Assembly: GCA_031732875.1 (NCBI GenBank)
Contig: JAVMKL010000267.1
Coordinates: 1 to 15,326, forward strand
Length of the DNA: 15,326 bases
Direction of reading: 5' to 3'
DNA from: JAVMKJ01 sp031732875
GTDB lineage: Bacteria; Pseudomonadota; Gammaproteobacteria; Competibacterales; Competibacteraceae
The translations under genes were made by a program, and so were the position numbers. The notes under the pieces were generated by a model. The model was not told the DNA's origin and did no database searches. It was given only the letters and a program-made list of their open reading frames with translations. Shown in pieces: positions 7,191-14,358 of this stretch (position 1 is the first letter of the stretch; each line of letters starts with the position of its first letter).

Positions 7191-7850
7191 TCAATCCCGC
7201 AGGCTGATGATCGGCCAGCCGCGTTCCCGGGCGTGTTGGGCCAAAGTGGTGTCGGGGTCCACCGCCACCGGATGAGTGACGCGGCCGAGCAACGGCAGAT
7301 CGTTGTGGGAATCGCTATAGAACCAGCTGTCGACGAGATCGTGGCCGGTTTCCTCCAGCCACTGGTCCAGCCGTTCCACCTTGCCGTGCTGGAAACAGGG
7401 GATGCCAGCCGGGCGCCCGGTGTAGCAGCCATCGGCGAATTCCGGCTCGGTCGCCAGCAGCTGCGATACGCCGAGCCGTTCGGCGATGGGCGCGGTGATG
7501 AAGCGGTTGGTAGCGGTGATGATCAACAGCGTGTCGCCATCGGTCCGATGCCTTTCCAGCAACTCCACCGCCTTGGGCAGCAGGATCGGCTGGATCTTCT
7601 CTTCGAGAAACCGTTCCCGCCAGGCCAGCAGGTCGGCCAGCGAATGTTCGGTCAGCGGCCGCAGCGCGAACGCCAGGAATTCGTGGATGTCCAGCGTGCC
7701 GGCCCGGTACTCGTCGTAAAAACGCTGGTTTTCGCGCTCGTAGGCCTCGCCGTCGACCAGGCCCCGCTCGACCAGGAATCGGCCCCATAGATAGTCGCTG
7801 TCGCCACCCAGCAGAGTGTTGTCGAGATCGAAAATCGCCAGGGTCATCAC
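7191..7850 (-). CDS. HAD-IB family phosphatase (phosphoserine phosphatase-like)
   Basis: The 219-aa product has all four HAD motifs: motif I FDLDNTLL with Asp8 and Asp10, motif II around IITATN (Thr112-Thr114), a motif III Lys157 in HGKVERL, and motif IV YSDSHNDLPLL with Asp180 and Asp184. The helical cap inserted after motif I fits subfamily IB, which includes SerB-type phosphoserine phosphatases and some histidinol-phosphate phosphatases. The true substrate cannot be read from sequence. Translation may begin at GTG 7850 or the adjoining ATG 7847. It starts 30 bases after the fis stop, so it is probably in the dusB-fis transcript, and it precedes aroF. Confidence 0.85.
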   Translation of the reverse strand: MMTLAIFDLDNTLLGGDSDYLWGRFLVERGLVDGEAYERENQRFYDEYRAGTLDIHEFLAFALRPLTEHSLADLLAWRERFLEEKIQPILLPKAVELLERHRTDGDTLLIITATNRFITAPIAERLGVSQLLATEPEFADGCYTGRPAGIPCFQHGKVERLDQWLEETGHDLVDSWFYSDSHNDLPLLGRVTHPVAVDPDTTLAQHARERGWPIISLRD

Positions 7851-7880
7851 CGATCTGTTCGCAGGTGGGGAAGTGTTGGT

Positions 7881-8156
7881 TCAGTCGCCATCGAGATCGT
7901 GCTGCCGGAGTTTCTTGCGCAGCGTGCCGCGGTTGATGCCGAGGATGGCGGACGCCTTGGTTTGATTGCCCCGCGTGATTTGCATCACGATCTCCAGCAA
8001 CGGCTGTTCGACTTCTCGCAAGACCAGATCGTACAGGTTGCTGGGGGTCTGGCCGCCCAGGTTGTGGAAATAGATGCGCAGAGCCTCGTACACATGATGG
8101 CGCAGCGGAGTCGCGGGCAGCAGGTCGACCGGGGGTTCGGGGGGGTGAATGCTCAT
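7881..8156 (-). CDS. fis: DNA-binding protein Fis
   Basis: At 91 aa it is close to E. coli Fis (98 aa). The core LYDLVLREVEQPLLEIVMQITRGNQTKASAILGINRGTLRKKL follows Fis closely: dimerising helices, then a helix-turn-helix at about residues 65-86. Fis bends DNA and controls rRNA and many other promoters. The start codon overlaps the dusB stop in an ATGA (8153-8156), the classic dusB-fis coupling. In Pseudomonas purH and purD follow; here a HAD phosphatase follows instead. Confidence 0.97.
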   Translation of the reverse strand: MSIHPPEPPVDLLPATPLRHHVYEALRIYFHNLGGQTPSNLYDLVLREVEQPLLEIVMQITRGNQTKASAILGINRGTLRKKLRQHDLDGD

Positions 8157-9139
8157 GCGACCAAACGCTCCTCATTCGCCAGACGCTCGAAGAAATCGCG
8201 GGTCAGCGCGAGTTGCTCGCGGCCCTGTTCGGCACGGTTGACCCGCGCCCGAAACGCGGCGCCGTCGCGCCAGGGCTGGCTGTACCAGGCCAAGTGCTTG
8301 CGGGCGATGCGGACGCCGGCGGTTTCGCCATAAAACGCGTGAAGGCTTTCCAGGTGCTCCAGAACCCAGCGGCCGATTTCTTTCGGCGCCGGCGCCGCCG
8401 GGCGGTCGCCGGTCATTAAATAATGGGCGATCTCGTGAAAGATCCAGGGTCGGCCTCGGGCGGCGCGGCCGATCATCACCGCGTCCGCGCCGGTGTCGTC
8501 CAGCACCCGGCGGGCCTTCGCAGGGCTGTCGATATCGCCGTTGGCGATGACCGGGATAACCACTCCCTGCTTGATGGCGCGGATGGTGGCGTAATCCACC
8601 GGCTCGCCGTAGCCGCATGCACGGGTTCGGCCGTGCACGGCCAGCGCCCGGATGCCGGACTGTTCGGCGATGCGGGCAATGGCAACGCCGTTGCGGTGAC
8701 TCAAGTCCCAACCGGTGCGAATTTTCAGGGTGACCGGGACCGGAACCGCTCCGACCACCGCCTCCAGGATACGCCCGACCAGGGTTTCATCCCGCAACAG
8801 CGCCGCGCCGGCCAGGGCGCCACAGACCTTTTTGGCCGGACAGCCCATGTTGATGTCGATGATCTGGGCACCGCGCTCGACGTTCAGGCGTGCGGCCTCG
8901 GCCATGGCGCGCGGGTCGGCGCCGAGGATCTGTACGCTGCGCGGTTCGGGCTCGCCGGCATGATCCAGCCGCAGCCGGGTCTTGCGACTGTCCCAGAGCC
9001 GGACATCGGCGCTGACCATTTCCGAAACCGCCAGCCCCGCACCCAACCGCCGGCACAACCGCCGAAACGGCCGGTCGCTGACACCGGCCATCGGCGCCAG
9101 AAACGCAGGCGGAAAAAGGGAGTAGGGGCCGATCTGCAT
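8153..9139 (-). CDS. dusB: tRNA-dihydrouridine synthase B
   Basis: This FMN- and NADPH-dependent enzyme reduces uridine to dihydrouridine in tRNA. From the ATG at 9139 the protein is 328 aa and begins MQIGPYSLFPPAFLAPMAGVSD, aligning with the start of E. coli DusB. Earlier in-frame ATGs at 9190 and 9175 add residues that do not look conserved. Visible motifs are APMAGVSDRPFR (15-26), INMGCPAKKV with the catalytic Cys100, VTLKIRTGW, HGRTRACGY, VIANGDI and GADAVMIGRAARGRPW. It overlaps fis by 4 bases. A possible -10 (TATGAT, 9171-9176) lies about 30 bases upstream, but its -35 is weak. Confidence 0.97.
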   Translation of the reverse strand: MQIGPYSLFPPAFLAPMAGVSDRPFRRLCRRLGAGLAVSEMVSADVRLWDSRKTRLRLDHAGEPEPRSVQILGADPRAMAEAARLNVERGAQIIDINMGCPAKKVCGALAGAALLRDETLVGRILEAVVGAVPVPVTLKIRTGWDLSHRNGVAIARIAEQSGIRALAVHGRTRACGYGEPVDYATIRAIKQGVVIPVIANGDIDSPAKARRVLDDTGADAVMIGRAARGRPWIFHEIAHYLMTGDRPAAPAPKEIGRWVLEHLESLHAFYGETAGVRIARKHLAWYSQPWRDGAAFRARVNRAEQGREQLALTRDFFERLANEERLVA

Positions 9140-9494
9140 GGAATGGATTTGCGCGGGGAAAGGATCACTTATCATACTGGAATGCGTCAAGAGGATGAAG
9201 CACCATATGGCGGCAATTTCCTTAACATTGATTTATAATGATTTTTTTGTATAAATAGAGTTACTTTTAATAATATTCTTCAAAATCACGTCACTGAAAT
9301 AATCGAGAGCGGGAATTGCCGACTTCATGGGCCGGTTCTTTCGGTCGTTACCGGTATTCGCGATGTCTCGTCAGGAACGCGATCGAGGCATTGGGACGGA
9401 TGACGGCCTGGTGCCGATAACGACGCTTTGTGCCGATCAAACCTCCAAACCCGACCGAGGGAGGGATCGCTTCGCGGGCTGGCGCAACACACGA
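9140..9494. other. 355-bp gap between prmA and dusB with an AT-rich block
   Basis: No gene is supported here. The block 9215-9300 is markedly AT-rich (runs of A and T, TATAAA-like boxes) in a GC-rich neighbourhood and probably holds the dusB-fis promoter region, although no single promoter is convincing. The part next to prmA (9301-9494) is GC-rich with no clear terminator. In Pseudomonas extra genes lie between prmA and dusB, so this may be a site of gene loss. Confidence 0.5.
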
Positions 9495-10400
9495 TCAACC
9501 GGACCGCCGCACGCCTTCCAGCAGCACCCAGTCTTCCCGTTGCCGGAACGGGCCGAAGGTGAAATCGTGATCGAACATCGCTCGCACGGCCTCGGCATGT
9601 TGTTCGAGGATGCCGGATAGCACCAACCGGCCGCCCGGCTTGACCCGCCGGCCAAATTCCGGCGCCAGCCGCACCAGCACCCCGGCCAGGATGTTGGCCA
9701 GCAGGATGTCCGCCGCCAGTGCCGCGGGCAGTTCGGTGGGGCAGGCCAGGTGGATGCGGTCCTCGACCTCGTTTTCGGCGGCGTTGGCGTCGCTGGCCAG
9801 CAGCGCCTGCGGGTCGATATCGACCGCCCAGACCCGCCGGGCGCCGAGCTTGGCGGCGGCGATGGCCAGAATCCCGGAACCGCAGCCATAATCCAGCACG
9901 GTTTGCTCGGCCAAATCGGCACCGTCCAGCCATTCCAGGCACAGCGCCGTGGTCGGGTGAGTGCCGGTGCCGAACGCCAGTCCCGGATCGAGCCGAATGT
10001 TGATCGCCTCGGGTTCGGGCGGGGTCTGGCAGGTCGGGCAAATCCACAGCCGCCGGCCGAAGCGCATCGGATGGAAGTCGTCCATCCAGGCTCGCACCCA
10101 GTTCCGTTCCTCCAGGTGGGTCAGACGGCATTCGGGCAGGACCGGGGCATGCAGGAACCGCCGCAACTGCCCTTTTACCACTTCGATGTCGGTCTGGGCG
10201 TCGAACAGGCCGATAACGCGGGTCCGACTCCAGAGCGGCGTTTCGCCCGGCGCCGGTTCCAGCACCGGCTGATCGCCGGCGTCCCGCAGCGTCACCGCCA
10301 GCGCGCCGGCCCGCAGCAGGGCGTCTTCCAGTTGCTCGGGACTGTGATCGATGGCTTCGAGAGCCAGTTGCAGCCAGGGGGCGGTCGCATCGTCGCTCAT
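9495..10400 (-). CDS. prmA: Ribosomal protein L11 methyltransferase
   Basis: PrmA trimethylates ribosomal protein L11 using S-adenosylmethionine. The 301-aa product has an N-terminal substrate-binding domain (EERNWVRAWMDDFHPMRFG, 97-115), the signature LDPGLAFGTGTHPTT (137-151), the AdoMet motif VLDYGCGSGILAIAAAKLGA (168-187), AVDIDPQAL, and DILLANILAGVL in place of the NPPY-type motif IV. The ATG at 10400 is chosen over one 11 codons earlier because the family starts close to the first strand and GAAGG lies about 9 bases upstream. Its usual upstream neighbour is accC, now separated from it by about 3.9 kb of accessory DNA. Confidence 0.97.
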   Translation of the reverse strand: MSDDATAPWLQLALEAIDHSPEQLEDALLRAGALAVTLRDAGDQPVLEPAPGETPLWSRTRVIGLFDAQTDIEVVKGQLRRFLHAPVLPECRLTHLEERNWVRAWMDDFHPMRFGRRLWICPTCQTPPEPEAINIRLDPGLAFGTGTHPTTALCLEWLDGADLAEQTVLDYGCGSGILAIAAAKLGARRVWAVDIDPQALLASDANAAENEVEDRIHLACPTELPAALAADILLANILAGVLVRLAPEFGRRVKPGGRLVLSGILEQHAEAVRAMFDHDFTFGPFRQREDWVLLEGVRRSG

Positions 10401-10490
10401 GGGTGGTGACCTTCGCTTGTTCGGCGTAAGCAAAGCCTAGCGTATTCGCTCCCGGTCCGTCACGGTCCGGCCACCCCGGATGCGGTCGGC

Positions 10491-10522
10491 GGATTTCGAG
10501 CAACTGCTTTCCAGATAATGAA
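10491..10522 (-). repeat. Displaced accC 3' end (attachment-site-like copy, prmA side)
   Basis: On the minus strand this segment reads as codons for HYLE(K)QLLE, the C-terminus of AccC, with one base missing in the Lys codon. Against 14361-14393 it matches at 24 of 33 columns with one gap. It includes an exact 8-base block AGATAATG (10513-10520). Most mismatches fall at synonymous codon positions, pointing to a homologous gene end and not chance. Confidence 0.7.
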
Positions 10523-10587
10523 TTTTTTCAATTCAACACGTTGTAAAATCAAATTTTTTATGTTCGATAATTGGGATTGATACCCAG

Positions 10588-10894
10588 CTATATACCCAAC
10601 ATTTTCGCTGCTTGGGGCACCGATGGTAGCACGCGCGTGGCAAAAGTGGCGATTTCAGACGTTTCGATGGTCGGGTAATGCTTGGGTAGCGACTCCCGCC
10701 CGATTTCAATGATGTCTTCCACCGTCAAACTCGCTGGCGGGCCTCTCGTTCGGCGGCCTGCTTTGCCCGCAGATAAGCTTAAGCTGCAAGCCGTTCGACT
10801 TCCGCCTGATTAGGTTGGGTCGGCACCAGTGGAGGGGATTTCTCAGTGGTAAGGTCTGCATTGCGTACCTACCAGCACGGCCGGATCGATCTGG
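10588..10894 (-). pseudogene. Decayed coding remnant of unknown identity
   Basis: Two protein-like stretches lie in different minus-strand frames. The upstream one reads QAEVERLAA, a stop, then AYLRAKQAAEREARQRV and a stop (about 10728-10820). The downstream one, from a TTG at 10728 to a TAG at 10588, encodes 46 aa beginning LTVEDIIEIGRESLPKHYP and ending in KMLGI. They could be one gene broken by a nonsense codon and a frameshift. I do not recognise the family. The position next to the island edge is where an integrase often sits, but no integrase motif is visible. Confidence 0.35.
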
Positions 10895-11971
10895 TTAGGA
10901 TGGCCTAGCGTGAGCTTGTGAGGTCAGTCGCTCCAACGCAACTCCAATAACCTGCTCGTCGAAGATGCGCAATTTCCGGGGCACTGCGTCGGGCACGGGC
11001 CAGTGGCGCAAGCCTTCGAGAACGGCCGGCACCGTCGGCGCCACCCCTTCCTTGGTCAGCAGCCAATCGACCGTGGCCAACAATTCCATGCCGAACGGCG
11101 ATTCAAAACCATCGATGAGTTTGGCCGTATCCGCCAGCGCCTCAAGATAAGGCTTTGGAATGCTTTGCAGATAGGTGTGCAAGGACAGTTTACGCTCTTC
11201 GTCGAACCAGATGAGGTTGAAGGGGCTGGCGTCGCTGATGCGTTTTTCGCAGTGGAGATAGCTGCCGTCTAGGTCGTTTAACAGATGCGCCAGTGGCTGG
11301 GCGTAAGGGCCGTATTTGTGGGGTTTGAACTGCAAGTTCAGCAGGTCTTCGCCCGGTGAATAGCGCTTGAGAGCCTGTTCCAGAAACCACGCCAGTTTTT
11401 GGATTTCCAACAGGCTGCATTCCATGCCCAGCACCCAGTAGCGCCGCACCAGTTCGGCGATCAGGGCGCGCGGTGGGGTGAGTTTTTCGACGCCGGCCCG
11501 CTTAGTGATGTTTTGGTATTGGGGGGTGGGTTCGAAGACCTGAATTTCGATATCGAGGTCGCCCAGGGCGCGTTCGATCCGGTCGCGGACGACCGGCCAG
11601 TCGAGACCGCCGTTGCCGGACCCCAGCGGTGGAATGGCAACTGATTGCACCTGTTGTTCGATGAGAAAGCGCCGCAAGTCCTCCAGTCCAGCCTCAATCC
11701 AAGCCAGTTGCGACGGCGCGCGCCAGTTCTGCTTGGTCGGGAAATTGACGATCCAGCGGGGGGCGTCCAATTCCCGCACTTCAGTGACGAACATTTTGCC
11801 TACGCGCACTTGGCCGACCTTGCAGGCGGCGGCGTATTGGCGGAAATTTTCGGAGAAACGTTCCCTGAACATCAGGGCGATGCCCTTCCCCATCACGCCG
11901 ACCGTGTTGACGGTGTTGACCAACGCTTCGACCGGTGCTTCCAATAAGTTGCCTTGCGTGAATCGGATCAT
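10895..11971 (-). CDS. darG: DarG-type macrodomain antitoxin (DNA ADP-ribosyl glycohydrolase)
   Basis: The 358-aa protein starts at ATG 11971, overlapping the toxin stop by 4 bases. Residues 1-155 form a macrodomain: IRFTQGNLLEAPVEALVNTVN, the loop VGVMGKGIA (24-32), NFPTKQNWR (76-84) and PPLGSGNGGLDW. Lys80 falls in the NFPTK motif that carries the catalytic lysine for removing ADP-ribose from thymidine in known DarG. The C-terminal half (about 190-358) has KLAWFLEQALKRY and FKPHKYGPYAQPLAHLL, a pattern resembling DUF4065/Panacea folds. In studied DarG proteins this half blocks the toxin by direct binding. Earlier in-frame starts are rejected, since they lie inside darT and the macrodomain begins exactly here. 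Confidence 0.93.
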   Translation of the reverse strand: MIRFTQGNLLEAPVEALVNTVNTVGVMGKGIALMFRERFSENFRQYAAACKVGQVRVGKMFVTEVRELDAPRWIVNFPTKQNWRAPSQLAWIEAGLEDLRRFLIEQQVQSVAIPPLGSGNGGLDWPVVRDRIERALGDLDIEIQVFEPTPQYQNITKRAGVEKLTPPRALIAELVRRYWVLGMECSLLEIQKLAWFLEQALKRYSPGEDLLNLQFKPHKYGPYAQPLAHLLNDLDGSYLHCEKRISDASPFNLIWFDEERKLSLHTYLQSIPKPYLEALADTAKLIDGFESPFGMELLATVDWLLTKEGVAPTVPAVLEGLRHWPVPDAVPRKLRIFDEQVIGVALERLTSQAHARPS

Positions 11972-12618
11972 GGGAAATACCACTGGGGTCGGACATGGAC
12001 GCTCAGGCTCAGTTCGAGCGTTTGGATCACGTCTTGAAGACGTTGCGCTATCCCTTGAGTATGGCACACCAGACCGAGAAGTCCCGCGACGGGCAGATGT
12101 CGGTAAACCAGTGCTTCGGCCTGATAGCGTTCCGTTTTTCTAGGATCGTTTGGATCGCGCTTGAAATCGCGCCGTTGCAGGATGTCCCAGTCGATCCGAT
12201 CCAGGCGCTCCAGTTCGTTGTAATAGTTCGTCAAAGAGAGGTAGGCGTGGGCGTCGGTGAACACGAAGTCGACGCCCAGCGCTTGGATATGAGGCAGGCT
12301 GGAGACCAGAATGACGATCTCATCGTTGTCACGATGCGCTACATTCCAGCCGGTATGAATATTCATCAGCATCATTGAGAACGGAGTGAAATAGAACGGT
12401 ATGTAATCGGCCAGCGTGCCGCCTGGAGCGATCGGTACATCACGATGGCGGCGCTTGTCGATCAGATCGCCATTGCCAATCGTGACATAGTGAGAAGCTA
12501 ACACTTTAGAGTTTTGGCAATGCAAACCGTTTTTCAGAAGCCAAGGGATGTTATCGCGGTGGACGATGCGCCAGATCAGCGCTTTTTCCGCGTTGAGGCT
12601 TCGATAGAGAGGTGTCAT
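11968..12618 (-). CDS. darT: DarT-type DNA ADP-ribosyltransferase toxin (DUF4433)
   Basis: The 216-aa enzyme is predicted to transfer ADP-ribose from NAD+ to thymidine in single-stranded DNA, blocking replication; DarTG pairs protect against phage. It shows the family layout: IVHRDNIPWLLKNGLHC with a probable NAD-contacting His20, KRRHRDVPIAPGGTLADYIPFYFTPFSMM (55-83) with the arginines of the catalytic region, FVFTDAHAYL, and RDFKRDPNDPRKTERYQAEALVYRHLP, where Glu169 is the expected catalytic glutamate. The C-terminus VRPQWYFP is also typical. It comes first in the operon and overlaps darG by ATGA, so toxin and antitoxin translation are coupled. All key residues appear intact, so an active toxin is likely. 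No strong Shine-Dalgarno site precedes the ATG. Confidence 0.95.
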   Translation of the reverse strand: MTPLYRSLNAEKALIWRIVHRDNIPWLLKNGLHCQNSKVLASHYVTIGNGDLIDKRRHRDVPIAPGGTLADYIPFYFTPFSMMLMNIHTGWNVAHRDNDEIVILVSSLPHIQALGVDFVFTDAHAYLSLTNYYNELERLDRIDWDILQRRDFKRDPNDPRKTERYQAEALVYRHLPVAGLLGLVCHTQGIAQRLQDVIQTLELSLSVHVRPQWYFP

Positions 12619-12651
12619 AGAAAGTCGGGGGTCGCAAATACCATAGATTCC

Positions 12652-12657
12652 ATTATA
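12652..12657 (-). promoter_or_regulatory. Probable -10 box of the darTG promoter
   Basis: A consensus TATAAT stands on the minus strand 33 bases before the darT start, giving a leader of roughly 27 bases. No good -35 hexamer is present at 17 bases, so the promoter may be weak or activator-dependent, as suits a toxin gene. Confidence 0.45.
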
Positions 12658-12834
12658 CAGCCTCTTCCTCGCGCTCCCTGGAGGGACGACTTTTCATGCC
12701 CTCAGAAGATCAAGGGCGGTTGAGTCGGTCAGTTTTCTTTACCTGGAGGATAATTGATAGTTTTTATATATCTAAAAAACTCGGTCGGTTTATTTCGATA
12801 ATTACCTCGTGCGTCGGGAAATTCAGCCGGGGAA
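12658..12834. other. Gap between the small-gene cassette and darT
   Basis: No gene is seen. The stretch 12740-12800 is AT-rich, with TTTTTATATATCTAAAAAAC on the plus strand. Two similar segments, GTCGGTCAGTTT near 12725 and CTCGGTCGGTTT near 12781, form a loose direct repeat. No hairpin followed by a T run was found as a terminator for the cassette. Confidence 0.4.
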
Positions 12835-13068
12835 TTACCGAAATGCTGGCGTGGACTTATCAAATTTTCGACGCTCCCGTTGGTCGGTGCGTAGCTGCTC
12901 CAAAAGCCGCTCACAGGCGGCGGGGTAGTCCGGGTCATCTTCGGGCGGAAGGGTGTAACCCAGTTCCACGCACAGCTCCCGTATTCGACTTCGCACCATC
13001 TCCGGCGGCATATGTGGACGGTGCAGGCGCTCTTCCAGGGCTTCGATCCTGCTGGATAATTCCCTCAT
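12835..13068 (-). CDS. Hypothetical 77-aa charged helical protein of the DUF5681 cassette
   Basis: The product starts MRELSSRIEALEERLHRP and has heptad-like leucines in its first 20 residues, suggesting a short coiled coil. An acidic turn (LPPEDDPDYPAACERLLEQL) follows, then a basic tail. Its ATG overlaps the stop of the DUF5681 frame in an ATGA (13065-13068), the mark of translational coupling, which is why this start is preferred to an in-frame one 46 codons earlier. I do not recognise a named family. It is the last gene of the cassette. Confidence 0.6.
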   Translation of the reverse strand: MRELSSRIEALEERLHRPHMPPEMVRSRIRELCVELGYTLPPEDDPDYPAACERLLEQLRTDQRERRKFDKSTPAFR

Positions 13069-13514
13069 GGCCGATCCTCCAGGGCCCTCGATCGGCGTTC
13101 GATCTCGTCGAACTCCGCCAGCCGGGTTAAGGATTGCAGGCACTCGATCAGCTCCGAGGGGGACATGGGGCGCGTGTATGTCTTCGACGTTAAGGATTGC
13201 AGGCACTCGATCAGCCGCGCGCCATCGGCAACGGATAGTTGCCCGCTCGCGACCGCGCCTAGGATCGTCTCGCCGCGCTCGGTCGATGTGGTGCCGGAAA
13301 ACTCGAAGGCGGTCGGCCGATCCACCGGCTTGATCTTGGGTCAGACCCGATCCAACAGCGCGGCGGCGGCCTGAACGTCGCCCCCTTTTGCCGCCCCCAC
13401 CAGCATGGCGACGATCTCGGGAATGTGGGGTTCAGCGAGTTCCATGAATCGCTCGCGGATTGGGTTGGATCGTCGTCCGGCCGGGTTGCCGCTTTCTCCA
13501 GGACTCCAGGGCAT
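13065..13514 (-). pseudogene. DUF5681 family gene interrupted by an in-frame TGA
   Basis: The frame begins MPWSPGESGNPAGRRSNP (ATG 13514, AAGGA about 10 bases upstream), which carries the PGxSGNPAGR signature of DUF5681, a family of phage-like accessory proteins of unknown function. After LLDRV a TGA at 13341-13343 stops it. The same frame continues PKIKPVDRPTAFEF to a TGA at 13065, with sequence expected of the rest of the family. A tryptophan (TGG) is the likely original residue. The second half has no ATG start of its own, only a GTG inside the sequence. It also contains a 63-base in-frame insertion. Read through, it would be 149 codons. A sequencing error at one base is the main alternative. 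Confidence 0.7.
13126..13215. repeat. 27-bp direct repeat, spacing 63 bp, inside the DUF5681 gene
   Basis: Identical 27-base copies lie at 13126-13152 and 13189-13215. They encode LIECLQSLT twice. The 63-base offset equals 21 codons, so the reading frame is kept; the 36 bases between the copies encode material that looks foreign to the family. Confidence 0.9.
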
Positions 13515-13575
13515 TTCTTGGTCCTTACTGCCAGCAGTCGAGAACAGGACCATTTTGCTGAGGTCGGGGAAATGG

Positions 13576-13781
13576 TCAGGGTGATGCCTCCCGCACCAGG
13601 GCGGCGAATACTTCAGGATCGGATTCCAGTCGCAGCGACAGTGGTGCATTCTCAAAGCCGGTGGGGCGACGTGGCGCAGCGCCAGCATCACCCGCCACGG
13701 TTGCCGATCCAGTCGGTAGATCAGCGCCAGCCACAGGGTCAGCGCCACGCCGCACTCGCCCCCTACCTTTGTCTCGCTCAT
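13576..13781 (-). pseudogene. Frameshifted small gene (about 68 aa) of the cassette
   Basis: From ATG 13781 the frame reads MSETKVGGECGVALTLWLAL and continues IYRLDRQPWRVMLALR, which looks coding. The protein-like sequence then moves to another frame: PTGFENAPLSLRLESDPEVF and AALVREASP, ending at TGA 13576-13578. The span is 206 bases, one short of a multiple of three, so a single-base deletion near 13655-13675 would explain it. The family is not recognised. The original unshifted frame runs on into the DUF5681 gene, but that stretch looks non-coding. Confidence 0.5.
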
Positions 13782-13880
13782 CTCGGCCCGCTCGGGTTCG
13801 GCGACCGCGCCTGCCGCGCGGATCGAGCGCTCGGCGGTCGACCGCCGGATTCCGCCGAGGGCCGAACTTTCGGGGACGCC

Positions 13881-14120
13881 TCAGATGCCGGCGGGCGATT
13901 CGCCCGCCGGACGGCGATCCAAGAACACCAGGGCCATGCGGGGCGGCGGCAGGGACCGGGCATCGTGTCGGTCGAACAGGCGTTCCGCCCGTAACCAGTC
14001 TTCGACGGGGCAGCCGCCCCGAAATTCCCGGCGTTCGGCGAGGTAGTACGCCGCCTCGGCGATCCAGGCTTGGCGCCGGTCGACGGGGACGGTCGCTTCG
14101 AGTTGCGGGGCTGTCGGCAT
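13881..14120 (-). CDS. DUF2934 domain protein, 79 aa
   Basis: RRQAWIAEAAYYLAERREF (residues 15-33) and VEDWLRAERLFDRHD (39-53) form the short two-helix DUF2934 motif; its function is unknown. The ATG at 14120 has GGAG eight bases upstream. The C-terminal tail (LPPPRMALVFLDRRP onward) is not part of the domain. It is the first gene of the cassette, with about 100 bases before the next reading frame, and a plausible promoter lies about 40 bases upstream. Confidence 0.75.
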   Translation of the reverse strand: MPTAPQLEATVPVDRRQAWIAEAAYYLAERREFRGGCPVEDWLRAERLFDRHDARSLPPPRMALVFLDRRPAGESPAGI

Positions 14121-14157
14121 GGCGGGAACTCCGGGGATTGCGAGGAAAGCGGCGGCG

Positions 14158-14187
14158 ATGCTAGCAAACCAGCCATCCAGTCGGCAA
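14158..14187 (-). promoter_or_regulatory. Possible promoter of the DUF2934/DUF5681 cassette
   Basis: On the minus strand TTGCCG (14182-14187) and TAGCAT (14158-14163) are 18 bases apart, and TGC just before TAGCAT gives an extended -10. It lies 38 bases before the DUF2934 start. The remaining gap up to accC (14188-14358) holds no gene and no clear terminator. Confidence 0.35.
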
Positions 14188-14358
14188 CCTCCGCCGAGCG
14201 GCGGGACTGGGCCGGCGCGGTGGACCGGCGAAAAATATTCAGATTTCCCAGGGGGTGCGCTGACAAAACTGACAGAAAGGGTGGCGCGGGCGTCCTTTCG
14301 AAAAAATATAGCCTCGATCAGGGGCTTGGATAGGGATTGCCGGACCTTGCCGGAAGGG

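Noticed and set aside
9325..10503. Minus-strand ORF of 392 codons over prmA
   Set aside because: It is a shadow of prmA. Its first codons do preserve the LLEI of the displaced accC tail, which is covered by the island finding.
12696..13130. Plus-strand ORF of 144 codons between darT and the DUF5681 gene
   Set aside because: It shows no recognisable motif, and most of it is antisense to the 77-aa gene and crosses AT-rich spacer.
10434..14358. Integrase, transposase, tRNA or CRISPR array in the island
   Set aside because: I looked for recombinase motifs, tRNA-like cloverleafs and regularly spaced repeats on both strands and found none.
14280..14358. Terminator after accC
   Set aside because: Only short inverted repeats and an 8-base direct repeat (TCCGGCAA) are present, with no stem followed by a T run.
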